Part shown: positions 42,228 through 50,219 of the stretch, piece by piece
Layout: each line of letters opens with the position of its first letter
How positions within the stretch are numbered: the first letter of the stretch is position 1
NCBI GenBank assembly: GCA_945870325.1
Contig: CAMBRQ010000008.1
Coordinates: 1 to 64,000, forward strand
Source: an uncultured Dorea sp.
GTDB taxonomy: Bacteria > Bacillota > Clostridia > Lachnospirales > Lachnospiraceae
Direction: 5' to 3'
DNA: 64,000 bases
Program-made: the position numbers and the translations under genes
The notes under the pieces: model-generated
Database searches by the model: none
The model's input: the letters and a program-made list of their open reading frames with translations, nothing else
Told to the model about the DNA's origin: nothing

Positions 42228-43271
42228 ATGAACTTAGGTGAAGTGATAAGGACATATAGAAAAGAGAAGCAGATGACACAGGAAGAGATGGCAGGATATC
42301 TAGGCGTGACAGCCCCTGCGGTGAATAAATGGGAGAAAGGAAACTCATTTCCAGACATATCGTTACTGGCACCGATAGCAAGGCTTCTGGGAATCAGTAC
42401 AGACACGCTGTTGTCTTATGAAGAAGAATTAACGGATCGGGAGATCAACCAGATTACGGAGAAATGCTGTGCTATGATGAAGTCGGAAGATTATGACGCG
42501 GCATTTTCGTGGGCAAGTAGCAGACTGCAGGAATATCCAAGTTGTGAGAAACTGATTCTCACGCTTGCGAATATATTGGACGGATATCGAACAATTCTGG
42601 CAATAGATGAGCCGCAGAGATATGATGAGAAGATTCGGAGCCTATTTATCCGTTTGCTGTCAAGCAAGGATGATTCTATTGTACAGGCAGCAGCTCTATC
42701 ATTATTCTATGATTCGCTTGGCAAAGAGGAATATGAAAATGCGCAGGAATATCTGAACCGGATTCCGGAACAGGGATTCAATCCCCGGAGGGGGCAGGCG
42801 CTTCTGATGCAGAGAAAGGGAGATACGGAAGAAGCCTACAGACTGTATGAGCAGCTGATTTTTCAGGCATATAGCGAGATAGGCACATCGCTGGCAGGAA
42901 TCTTTTCTATGGCGATTGCGGAAGAAGATATGGATAAAGCGGAATACATTCTGGAGAAGAAGAAACTGGCACAAGTTCTGGAGATGGGAAGATATATGGA
43001 GACTTCTTATGAACTGGAACTGGCAATGTGTCGGAAAGATAGGGAAAAGACAATCGAAGTGCTTTCTAAAATGGTTCATAGTATCAGAGAGATGGATGAA
43101 TATAAGAAGTCCAGATTGTATGAGCATATGCAGTTTCATGACGGGGGAATCGACCACATTGCGTTTGTGTTGAAGAAAGGGCTTCAGGAGGCTGAAGAGA
43201 TGGGTTTTGTACGAGAGGATGCAAGATACCGGAAGATATTGGAAGAGTTAGACGGAATGGTTGGAGAATAG
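42228..43271 (+). CDS. XRE regulator with TPR-like C-terminal domain
   Basis: A 347-aa protein. Residues 1-65 are a Cro/CI HTH (VIRTYRKEKQMTQEEMAGYL, TAPAVNKWEKGNSFPDISLL). The rest is all-helical with degenerate TPR-like pairs (EEYENAQEYLNRIPEQG, GDTEEAYRLYEQLIFQA, DKAEYILEKKKLAQV), a layout seen in peptide-sensing or exporter-linked XRE proteins. GGAGG eight bases upstream places ATG 42228. The damaged ABC exporter immediately upstream may have been its target. Confidence 0.8.
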   Translation: MNLGEVIRTYRKEKQMTQEEMAGYLGVTAPAVNKWEKGNSFPDISLLAPIARLLGISTDTLLSYEEELTDREINQITEKCCAMMKSEDYDAAFSWASSRLQEYPSCEKLILTLANILDGYRTILAIDEPQRYDEKIRSLFIRLLSSKDDSIVQAAALSLFYDSLGKEEYENAQEYLNRIPEQGFNPRRGQALLMQRKGDTEEAYRLYEQLIFQAYSEIGTSLAGIFSMAIAEEDMDKAEYILEKKKLAQVLEMGRYMETSYELELAMCRKDREKTIEVLSKMVHSIREMDEYKKSRLYEHMQFHDGGIDHIAFVLKKGLQEAEEMGFVREDARYRKILEELDGMVGE

Positions 43272-43329
43272 TAAGGTTGAGGAAGAAATATTACGATAGG
43301 TAAAAGAGACAGATTATATCTTTGAAGGT

Positions 43330-43370
43330 AGAGGCGAGATGTGCTGGAAATGTACATCCTGCCTCTTTTA
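43330..43370. terminator. Bidirectional terminator, XRE versus SdpI
   Basis: AGAGGC-GA-GATGT pairs with ACATC-CT-GCCTCT, followed by TTTTA. It separates convergent genes. Confidence 0.7.
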
Positions 43371-43384
43371 AGGTGGTTCAGATG

Positions 43385-44035
43385 CTATTTTTTGTTTTTT
43401 CTCAGATATAATACAAGGGAATAGATGACAGGTATGCCAATTGCAGCAACAAGGCACACGGCAAGCATCCAGTTCCAGTGAAGCAATGTATTGAGTATGA
43501 ACAGGATTCCAATGATCACATACAGCCACCCTGCCAGGCGGTGCGTCCGATTCCAATTATCTTCATCCGACAGTGTCCAGGGAATCTTAATTCCCACCGT
43601 AAAATTCTGGCGGCATTTTGGCAGATAATTCCCCATAATGATGAAGATTAATCCCATCAGCAGATTAACGAAGAGAGCGGAATTCATCCAGACGCTGATC
43701 GGAGATCCCAATGCATAACCGTAGATTGCAGCAGCGCAGATGATAGAGCATAGCGGGCATATCCATATAATCAGGCGATACATCTTGCTGCTGATATGCT
43801 GGTGCTTCGGATCAATTGCAGTGGCAAATACGCAGATAAGATGCACTGCCAGCAGAAACAAAGGAAGCCCTAAGACGGCAAAAGTCCGGCTGCTCCAGCC
43901 ATTTGCTTGGTTTTCAAAGTTAAAATGCGTTGCCATCTTTTCCGGCAGTTGATTCCAATTTAGAATGCCAAATAAGATTGGCAGCAGAGTTACAATGCAG
44001 GTTATCATTATCATGTTTCTATGTTTCTTAATCAT
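43385..44035 (-). CDS. SdpI family membrane protein
   Basis: A 216-aa, six-helix protein with an N-terminal DUF1648 part (LNWNQLPEKMATHFNFENQANGW region, broken as W-N-Q-L-P) and a C-terminal SdpI domain (GNYLPKCRQNFTVGIKIPWTL, then NRTHRLAGWLYVIIG). In Bacillus the SdpI/SdpR pair gives immunity to the SdpC toxin and couples it to gene control. Here no sdpC-like gene is present. I start at ATG 44035 after AAGGAGGA; it overlaps the regulator's stop (ATGA). It is likely a cell-envelope resistance or immunity factor. Confidence 0.85.
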   Translation of the reverse strand: MIKKHRNMIMITCIVTLLPILFGILNWNQLPEKMATHFNFENQANGWSSRTFAVLGLPLFLLAVHLICVFATAIDPKHQHISSKMYRLIIWICPLCSIICAAAIYGYALGSPISVWMNSALFVNLLMGLIFIIMGNYLPKCRQNFTVGIKIPWTLSDEDNWNRTHRLAGWLYVIIGILFILNTLLHWNWMLAVCLVAAIGIPVIYSLVLYLRKNKK

Positions 44036-44304
44036 TCTTGTGTTCCTCCTTTCAAATCGGAAAGCCATACCATAAGTTCCTCTACCACAGAGGTATTTAG
44101 TTCATAATAGACGTAATTCTTGTATTTGGACTCATATACAAGATCGGCTTTTTTTAGAATGCTTAGGTGATAGGATATCGTTGCCCCTGTCATGTCAAAA
44201 TGACTGCCAATCTCTCCGGCGGATAATTTCCCCTGCTTTAGTAGCGTTAGGATCTCGCGCCGGACGGGATCGGACAGGGCTTTAAAAGTCTGTCCAAAAC
44301 TCAA
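44032..44304 (-). CDS. ArsR/SdpR-type repressor
   Basis: A 90-aa winged-helix repressor: FKALSDPVRREILTLLKQGKL, GEIGSHFDMTGATISYHL and LVYESKYKNYVYYELN. These match the autorepressor SdpR group of ArsR proteins; there are no metal-binding Cys. Coupled by ATGA to an SdpI gene, it should be derepressed when SdpI is engaged, as in Bacillus. Two perfect AT-rich palindromes flank its promoter. Confidence 0.88.
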   Translation of the reverse strand: MSFGQTFKALSDPVRREILTLLKQGKLSAGEIGSHFDMTGATISYHLSILKKADLVYESKYKNYVYYELNTSVVEELMVWLSDLKGGTQE

Positions 44305-44331
44305 TACACATCCCTCCTGATCTTTCTTTGG

Positions 44332-44410
44332 TATTTAGAAATATTTCTAAATAGATAATACATCAAAGACGCTTGGAAAGCAATATCTATTTAGATTTTT
44401 TCTAAATAGA
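44332..44410 (-). promoter_or_regulatory. sdpRI-like promoter with two operators
   Basis: Minus strand TTGCTT (44383-44378), a 17-base spacer, TATTAT (44360-44355). A perfect 22-bp palindrome with half TATTTAGAAAT lies at 44332-44353, and TCTATTTAGA/TCTAAATAGA arms lie at 44386-44410, one on each side. Confidence 0.8.
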
Positions 44411-44421
44411 ATGCGGATATA

Positions 44422-44466
44422 AAAAATCCTTGCAAACCTGTTAATTATGGAAATGCAAGGATTTTT
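44422..44466. terminator. Bidirectional terminator left of the invertible cassette
   Basis: AAAAATCCTTGCA (44422-44434) pairs with TGCAAGGATTTTT (44454-44466), 13 bp. It would stop transcripts leaving the cassette leftward in either orientation. Confidence 0.85.
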
Positions 44467-44563
44467 ATACATTATAATTATAGAACAGATTTAACAGAAA
44501 TAATTAATGAAAATGATAGGAATAAACTACTCCGGTTTTATTTTCGTATTCCAAATTAATCTA

Positions 44564-44593
44564 CTTTAGTTCTTATAGTAGAGCACTATATGA
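44564..44593 (+). repeat. Left inverted repeat of the recombinase switch
   Basis: AGTAGAGCACTATATGA (44577-44593) is the exact reverse complement of 45996-46012. The outer part CTTTA...TCTTA extends the match imperfectly to about 29 bp. Confidence 0.85.
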
Positions 44594-44633
44594 GTAGCCA
44601 AATGGTATCGCTCAAACCTATTGCTCCTCTTTA

Positions 44634-44661
44634 ATCATACCATAATTTGTGACATTGTCAA
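44634..44661 (-). promoter_or_regulatory. Outward-facing promoter in the invertible segment
   Basis: Minus strand: TTGACA (44661-44656), a 16-base spacer ending TGG, TATGAT (44639-44634), an extended -10. In the present orientation it reads across the left repeat into the terminator at 44422-44466 and serves no gene. Confidence 0.8.
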
Positions 44662-44790
44662 CTGAATAAACGGCTAATTTCTTCTTTTTGCAGAACCTAA
44701 TTTTAAAACAAAAAATTTATTTGTGGTCAATATATTGGTCATGATAGTTTCTACCATAAAAACAAAAATATAAAAAGAAAGGATTTGATA

Positions 44791-45963
44791 ATGATGGGAA
44801 GACGTGGCGAAAATATTAGAAAAAGAAAGGATGGTCGCTGGGAAGCGCGAATACTCTGTAGTTATAATTCCGATGGAAAAGCCAAGTATCATTCGCTTTA
44901 TGGCAAATCATATTTGGAAGTAAAAGAAAAACGAAACAAATTACTCGGAAATCAAATGGCAGTTTATGAGAAAAGTATTTATAAGAGCAACCAAAAAGTT
45001 ACCTTTGGTTGCATAATGACTGAATGGCTAGATATCCGGAAAGATTCAGTGAAAGAATCAACTTACGCACATTATGTTAATCTGGTAGAAAAGCACATTC
45101 TTCCAGAACTCGGGGAATTATATTTATCTGCGGTAACATCAGGCATTATTGACACTTTTCTAAGAAATAAGTTACACAGCGGAAGACTAGACGGCAAAGG
45201 TGGTCTCTCTCCGAAAACAGTTGCTGACATTCGCTCTATTTTGCTTCTTGGATTAGAATATGCGAAACAGCAACAGTATCCCTGTATTGTAAATAATAAA
45301 GTGTTTTATCCCAAAAGCCAACAGCCAAACATCAAAGTTCTCACAAGAGAAGAGCAGGTCAAATTAGAAAAGGTGCTATTCCAACATCCTGAGCCGTTAG
45401 AATTAGGAATTATTACAACTTTGTACGGGGGATTGCGAATTGGTGAAATATGTGCTCTTCAATGGAAGGATTTTGATTTCGAAAGCGGGATAGTAAGTAT
45501 TAATAAAACAATAATTCGTATTCAGGATTTGTCTCCTGGTGCTTCCAGAAAAACCAAAATTTTGATTGATTGTCCCAAGACAGAGCAGTCCAATCGCATT
45601 ATCCCTTTGCCCACTTTTATTTTTAATTTTTTGAAAAAATATCAAATGGGTCCAGAGATATATGTGCTCACAGGAACAAAAACGTATCTAGAACCTCGTG
45701 TGTGTTTGGAAAAATATAAGAAGATTCTTGTTAAGGCCGATTTACCGTCATTTTCCTTTCATGCTTTGCGTCATACATTTGCCACACGTTGTGTAGAAAG
45801 TGGATTTGACACAAAATCTTTAAGTGAAATTCTAGGACACGCTAATGTAAATACAACATTGCAAAGATATGTCCATCCTTCTATTGAGTTAAAGAAAGAA
45901 CAAATGGAACGATTAGAACAGATTACAATTCGGGGTCAGAATAATGGTCATAAGAATATTTAA
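44791..45963 (+). CDS. Tyrosine recombinase (integrase family)
   Basis: A 390-aa site-specific recombinase. It has an N-terminal AP2-like arm-binding part (KRKDGRWEARILCSYNSDGK), a SAM-like core-binding domain (about 70-170) and a catalytic domain with Arg in GGLRIGEI (about 216), HALRHTFATR (about 323-332), GHANVNTTLQRY and the nucleophile Tyr at about 359. All catalytic residues are intact. AAAGGA places ATG 44791. It lies inside the inverted-repeat segment and has TGGTCA direct repeats (44724, 44736) upstream that could be arm sites. No excisionase, phage or conjugation genes accompany it, which favours a local inversion role over integration. Confidence 0.92.
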   Translation: MMGRRGENIRKRKDGRWEARILCSYNSDGKAKYHSLYGKSYLEVKEKRNKLLGNQMAVYEKSIYKSNQKVTFGCIMTEWLDIRKDSVKESTYAHYVNLVEKHILPELGELYLSAVTSGIIDTFLRNKLHSGRLDGKGGLSPKTVADIRSILLLGLEYAKQQQYPCIVNNKVFYPKSQQPNIKVLTREEQVKLEKVLFQHPEPLELGIITTLYGGLRIGEICALQWKDFDFESGIVSINKTIIRIQDLSPGASRKTKILIDCPKTEQSNRIIPLPTFIFNFLKKYQMGPEIYVLTGTKTYLEPRVCLEKYKKILVKADLPSFSFHALRHTFATRCVESGFDTKSLSEILGHANVNTTLQRYVHPSIELKKEQMERLEQITIRGQNNGHKNI

Positions 45964-45995
45964 TCCTTAAAAATCAGGCTATTTGTTGTTGTTTT

Positions 45996-46024
45996 TCATA
46001 TAGTGCTCTACTTTAAGAGTAAAG
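45996..46024 (-). repeat. Right inverted repeat of the recombinase switch
   Basis: TCATATAGTGCTCTACT (45996-46012) matches the left repeat perfectly in reverse complement and continues TTAAGAGTAAAG with partial match. Confidence 0.85.
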
Positions 46025-46034
46025 GGGGATCAGT

Positions 46035-46199
46035 TTGGAACGTCAAAAGAAAACATGGGTCTCTCCTCCTTGTCAATTCCATCCGGTCGGTTCTGCGGAA
46101 TATAATCGGCTCATAGCATTGATGGAAGCAGAAGAGGGATTGGATGTTAAGAGCAAAAGGAGAAATTCAGAAACAAAATGCGAATCTGCAATTCAATAA
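46035..46199 (+). CDS. Small ORF directly outside the right repeat (54 aa)
   Basis: A TTG-initiated frame with AAAGGGGGAT seven bases upstream, encoding a 54-residue basic/polar product: RQKKTWVSPPCQFHPVG, then AEYNRLIALMEAEEG and a Lys/Arg-rich tail. No family is recognised. It begins about ten bases beyond the right inverted repeat and would be the first gene transcribed after inversion of the promoter segment. Confidence 0.45.
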   Translation: MERQKKTWVSPPCQFHPVGSAEYNRLIALMEAEEGLDVKSKRRNSETKCESAIQ

Positions 46200-46277
46200 C
46201 TATTATATGTCAGAAAACGAGTAATTATTCATAATTTTATTGCAGTCGTATATAAAATGATATTAAGGAGGTAGATG

Positions 46278-48923
46278 ATGAAAAAGAAATTAAAACAACT
46301 GGCATCTGTGTTAATTGCGTTGGCTCTGTTAGTCACAGTAATTCCTGCGACAGCATTGGCAGACGATTATCCTGTGAATTACATAACTTATCATGAACTT
46401 CGCGTGCCAGTAGGCTATAGTGGGGAAATGGAATTTAACTTTGCGTATAATAATGCAAATTATCAAATGCGAAATATACAATGCTCAAGTGATAATGCTG
46501 GCATCGCCAATGCTAACTATAGAATGGAGGATAATAACTACACAGCAGTTGTAACAATCTCTGGTGTGTCGGAGGGCACGACGGAAGTCGATCTTGTTTA
46601 TACGGTGGGTCGAAATTTGGTAAAAGGTGAAGCTATTACTGTAACGGTATACACTCCTCCTGTAATGAAACTGGATGTTGGTGGGCAGGATGACTTTATC
46701 AGTCAGATATATTATGAAAACACTCCTTTTGACGCAGGGTATATTACCATGTCCGAAGATCCTCATGTGATTGATGGTGCCGGGAACATTTCCGTAAGTA
46801 CCTATAACAATAGTGATAGGTACAACATTAATTACGGAGGAACTGCTTCTGTTGCTTATACGGTGACCGGTACTCAGGAGGGGGCTGGCAATGTCAAGTC
46901 TGAATATGGTTTTTATGCAACCGATTCTAACGGCTTTACGGAGTTGCATATGTTTGTTGATGTATTGAATGTTGAAGTGGCTCCGAACATTATTTGCCAT
47001 GAACTGCGTGTACCTGTTGGTTACAATGGTGAGATTGATCTCACCTGTTTCGAGGGTGATGGATATTTAACGCCATCTAATCTGACTGCTACAAGTGCAG
47101 ACACAGGAACTGCGTCTGTCACATCCGAGGTCACAACCGTTGAAGGTATTCCGGCTGCGGCAGTGACAATCGAAGGTGAAAAGGTTGGTAATACACAGGT
47201 AACTGCCGAATATGATGTAACAGATTCCAACGGTGCACGAAGACATCGTACAGAAATCATTAACGTGGAAGTTTATGACGCCCCTGTTATGGAACTTGAA
47301 ATCAATGGCAGTGATGAGTTCGTAAGCCAACTTTATTATGAGAATTCTCCTATTGGTGCTGATGAGATTTATTTTGGTGAAGAACCCCATGTGCTTGGTG
47401 ACGAGGGTGTCATCTCCATTGATCATTATGCTGATAACCAGGCATACAACATTACATATGAAGGTACTGGATCTGTCGGCTTTTCAGTAATTGGTAATAA
47501 GGCGGGAAAGGATACTGTGAAGTCGGAATATGCTTTTTATGAGAATGATGCTAGTGGCAATCAGACGATTCATATGTTTGTTGATGTACTGAATGTTACT
47601 GTTAAGAAGCCGGAAACATTTACGCTCGTTCATTCTTCTGATGGGACGAAAGAAGATTTGTCAATAGAGGAATATTGCTTTCCAGATTATGTGAAGGAAG
47701 GGTATCTTTACGGGGGCTTCTATAAAGATGCAGAATTGACACAGCCTTATACAGAGGAAGAACTCGATGAACCTGGCATCTTTACTCCCGAAGCTGGTAC
47801 AACAATTTATCTAAAAGAAGTAAGTGAAGATTATCTTGGTATTAAGAGTGTATATACAACCACCAACAGAAATAATATGACAGGTACCGGAGAATTATAT
47901 TCTGTATTCCTTTATACAGCTGTCGATAATAAAAATTACCAGGAAGTCGGATTTGTACTGGATGGAGATTTTGATCATCTGGCGGGCAGTAAGACTGTTT
48001 ACAGTGGATGTAAAATTACTGAATTTGGAACTAATAAAACAGTAGCGAATTATGGTTTGAAAGATATTTTTAAAACATTGAATCAAGGATATTTGGGAGT
48101 TCATGAAATAAAAACTCTGCAGGATGGAGATACGCTTGAGGTTTGTCCATATTGGATTACGCCCGATGGTGTGATGGTACATGGATTGAAGGATCGGACT
48201 CTTACAGTTGAAACGGAAAGTGATAAGAAGAAAGTTACTGCTGTAGATAGTGAATGCACTAATAGGGGTGGCGATATTATGTCACTGGACAGAGTATTCA
48301 GTACGTTTAGTTTAGATGTGCAAGACTGCTATGTAACACAGCCAGAGAATGAAAAGGTGAAAATTACCAAAGTAGAGGGTGATTCTTTCTCTATTCAGGA
48401 TGTTACCGAACCTAATATGTCTGGCAAAGTGACTTGTGAAGAGAAAGAAGGGCAGATTTTCGCGGGCTGGTATACAGATGATAAGTTCGCTGCTCCTGCT
48501 GATTTTAGTAATGTGACAGAAGATATGACTGTATATGCAAAATATATTTCCAGCGATTATTTAGCAGTAAAGATACAAGAAGTAAAATCTCGTGGCATCG
48601 TAACCCAGATAAAAACATTTACTGCCGTGGACGGTAAGAAGAATTATGCAGAAATTGGATTTATGTACAATGTTGCGGGAAATGCCTCCAATGTAATTGC
48701 TACAAAGACTACAACCAAAATCGGAGGAAAGAACGCCGCTCAGTTATTTGGTGAAAATGTCGAAAGTTCTGCACCTTTATATTATAATAATCTGAATGTT
48801 GAGGGCTTAGAAAAGGGCAGTGAAATTACGATTACCCCATACTGGATAACAAAGGATGGGACAACTGTAACCGGTCCGGCCAGATCGTTTATCTATCAGA
48901 CGAAAAGTGTAACTGTTAAATAG
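46278..48923 (+). CDS. Secreted protein with two kinds of internal repeats
   Basis: An 881-aa exported protein. The signal peptide ends ATALA-DD (about residue 29). Two roughly 203-aa repeats follow (about 35-236 and 238-441); each starts HELRVPVGY and ends KSEY-x-FY...MFVDVLNV, and each looks like a pair of Ig-like (BIG2) domains. Two smaller GGFYKDAEL/GWYTDDKF segments resemble Listeria-Bacteroides (Flg_new) repeats, each followed by a roughly 150-aa module ending in CPYWIT or TPYWIT. No sortase motif or transmembrane anchor is present. AAGGAGG six bases before ATG 46278 sets the start. It is followed 19 bases later by a 62-aa peptide gene. Adhesin-like role is inference. Confidence 0.75.
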   Translation: MKKKLKQLASVLIALALLVTVIPATALADDYPVNYITYHELRVPVGYSGEMEFNFAYNNANYQMRNIQCSSDNAGIANANYRMEDNNYTAVVTISGVSEGTTEVDLVYTVGRNLVKGEAITVTVYTPPVMKLDVGGQDDFISQIYYENTPFDAGYITMSEDPHVIDGAGNISVSTYNNSDRYNINYGGTASVAYTVTGTQEGAGNVKSEYGFYATDSNGFTELHMFVDVLNVEVAPNIICHELRVPVGYNGEIDLTCFEGDGYLTPSNLTATSADTGTASVTSEVTTVEGIPAAAVTIEGEKVGNTQVTAEYDVTDSNGARRHRTEIINVEVYDAPVMELEINGSDEFVSQLYYENSPIGADEIYFGEEPHVLGDEGVISIDHYADNQAYNITYEGTGSVGFSVIGNKAGKDTVKSEYAFYENDASGNQTIHMFVDVLNVTVKKPETFTLVHSSDGTKEDLSIEEYCFPDYVKEGYLYGGFYKDAELTQPYTEEELDEPGIFTPEAGTTIYLKEVSEDYLGIKSVYTTTNRNNMTGTGELYSVFLYTAVDNKNYQEVGFVLDGDFDHLAGSKTVYSGCKITEFGTNKTVANYGLKDIFKTLNQGYLGVHEIKTLQDGDTLEVCPYWITPDGVMVHGLKDRTLTVETESDKKKVTAVDSECTNRGGDIMSLDRVFSTFSLDVQDCYVTQPENEKVKITKVEGDSFSIQDVTEPNMSGKVTCEEKEGQIFAGWYTDDKFAAPADFSNVTEDMTVYAKYISSDYLAVKIQEVKSRGIVTQIKTFTAVDGKKNYAEIGFMYNVAGNASNVIATKTTTKIGGKNAAQLFGENVESSAPLYYNNLNVEGLEKGSEITITPYWITKDGTTVTGPARSFIYQTKSVTVK

Positions 48924-48942
48924 CAAGAAGGGAGAGAAAATC

Positions 48943-49131
48943 ATGGCTTATTATGATCCAACGTTGGTTATACCTGGCGAGCCGTTTCCAGGGATAGTGC
49001 CGAGCGGCGGTGGTGTGTCCGAGCCTTTCAGTCTGCGTGGTGGGTATACATACATCCCATTATCTGACGGACGAACGGCTGTTGTAGATGAGAATGGCAT
49101 TGTTCTTGAAGTGGGTTATATCGAAGACTAG
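48943..49131 (+). CDS. 62-aa peptide, possible substrate of the kinase/PqqD pair
   Basis: A 62-residue Gly/Pro-rich peptide without Cys or signal sequence: PGEPFPGIVPSGGG in the first half, GGYTYIPLSDGRTAVVDENG in the second. AAGGGAGAG precedes the ATG. It stands between the secreted protein and an HPr-kinase-like gene that begins one base after its stop. In RiPP loci a short gene next to a PqqD-like protein and a modifying enzyme is usually the precursor. No other candidate precursor exists here apart from the 54-aa ORF. Function is inferred from position. Confidence 0.5.
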   Translation: MAYYDPTLVIPGEPFPGIVPSGGGVSEPFSLRGGYTYIPLSDGRTAVVDENGIVLEVGYIED

Positions 49132-49132
49132 T

Positions 49133-49873
49133 ATGGAATCGACGATTGTATGTTTGGCAGGAATTCCGCTGCAGATTGATTTTTTAGATAGTCAGGCAAA
49201 AAAATACTTTGATTCATATCTTGATCTTACGTCTAAGCCTCTTGCACGGATTGGATTATCTCAAGAAGAATTCAAGATATTCCGAACATGTTATGATAAG
49301 AAATTGCCGGATCATTATGTAGAATATTGCGAATTGGTAAGCAAGGCTTCGACTGCGTTACTTCCTTATGGACGCTGTATATTTCATTCTACAGCGTTCC
49401 TGTGGGAAGATAAAGCATATTTATTTACGGCTCCCAGTGGAACTGGGAAAACAACTCAATATTTACATTGGAAATATTTGTATAGAGATAAAGTATCTAT
49501 ATTAAATGGAGATAAGCCTATATTAGAGTTGACACCGACAGGAGAATTTTACATTCATTCTTCTCCGTGGAAGGGAAAAGAGGGATTCGGGAGAAATACT
49601 TCTGCACCGTTGGCTGGGATTGTTTTCTTGGAGCAGGGGTATAAGAATTCAATTCGTCTTCTTCATCCTCAGGAAATAGTATTGCCTTTTCTTTATCAGT
49701 TTCTTATAGATGCACAAACGATTGAAGAACTTCGAATGCTTCTTAGGATGGAAGAAGCAGTGCTGTTACATACCCCTATCTGGAAATTAACGAATCTTGG
49801 AGATGTTGCTTCAGCCAGATTATGCCATGATACTATTAAACAATATCAGACCAATAGGAGTAAGTTCTTATGA
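49133..49873 (+). CDS. HPr kinase-like P-loop protein of peptide-modification type
   Basis: A 246-aa protein with P-loop TAPSGTGKTTQ (about residues 99-109), then NGDKPILEL, SSPWKGKEGFGRN and PLAGIVFLEQ, the signature of the HprK-like proteins found next to PqqD proteins in lasso-peptide and other RiPP clusters, where some phosphorylate the precursor. It is much shorter than true HprK and lacks its N-terminal domain. I start at ATG 49133, one base after the peptide stop, instead of an earlier ATG inside the peptide gene. The stop overlaps the PqqD start (ATGA), so the two are coupled. Confidence 0.78.
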   Translation: MESTIVCLAGIPLQIDFLDSQAKKYFDSYLDLTSKPLARIGLSQEEFKIFRTCYDKKLPDHYVEYCELVSKASTALLPYGRCIFHSTAFLWEDKAYLFTAPSGTGKTTQYLHWKYLYRDKVSILNGDKPILELTPTGEFYIHSSPWKGKEGFGRNTSAPLAGIVFLEQGYKNSIRLLHPQEIVLPFLYQFLIDAQTIEELRMLLRMEEAVLLHTPIWKLTNLGDVASARLCHDTIKQYQTNRSKFL

Positions 49874-50160
49874 AATTAAACTTAGCAGCAAGAAAAGGAA
49901 TTCTTTTGGAAAAGGTGTGTGGAAAGTATCTTTTGGTTGCTACTCGCATGGAACATGAATATTGTCCTTATGGAAGCCTTCTTAATGAGACAGCAGCATA
50001 TTATTGGAATGTATTATGTGAAACCCAAGATGTGGAAGAGATTGTAAGTAGGGCAGCGGTTCATTTTAATGTTCCGCAGGAACTTGTACGCTTGGATTTC
50101 CTACGGTTTGTCGAGTGTATGAAAGAACAGGGATATCTTTACGAATCTGGATTAGAATGA
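49870..50160 (+). CDS. PqqD family protein (RiPP recognition element)
   Basis: A 96-aa PqqD-like winged helix: LNETAAYYWNVLCETQDVEEIVSRAA, where the (L)N-x-T-x-x-x-(I/Y)-(L/W) segment is diagnostic, and the C-terminal FNVPQELVRLDFLRFVECMKEQGYL helices. PqqD domains bind leader peptides and hand them to modifying enzymes. It overlaps the kinase gene by four bases. The only partners present are the kinase and the small peptide genes; there is no radical SAM enzyme, cyclase or protease in the cassette. Confidence 0.82.
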   Translation: MKLNLAARKGILLEKVCGKYLLVATRMEHEYCPYGSLLNETAAYYWNVLCETQDVEEIVSRAAVHFNVPQELVRLDFLRFVECMKEQGYLYESGLE

Positions 50161-50219
50161 AGTATCCTGTAATTGCGATATTTTATTGTTGACTAGAATT
50201 TTCATGGAAATTATCACGA

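Larger units (their letters stand above)
44577..46012 (+). other. Candidate invertible DNA segment with recombinase and outward promoter
   Basis: The 1.4-kb segment is bounded by perfect 17-bp inverted repeats. It holds one gene (tyrosine recombinase) plus a strong minus-strand promoter near its left end that fires outward. Inversion would carry that promoter to the right end, facing the secreted-protein/peptide operon. It lies between terminators at 44422-44466 and 50220-50253. Orientation switching is inferred from layout, not observed. Confidence 0.7.

Noticed and set aside
48943-50160. A lasso peptide cluster
   Set aside because: HprK-like and PqqD genes fit, but no asparagine-synthetase-like cyclase, transglutaminase-like protease or exporter is present, and the 62-mer has no typical lasso core.
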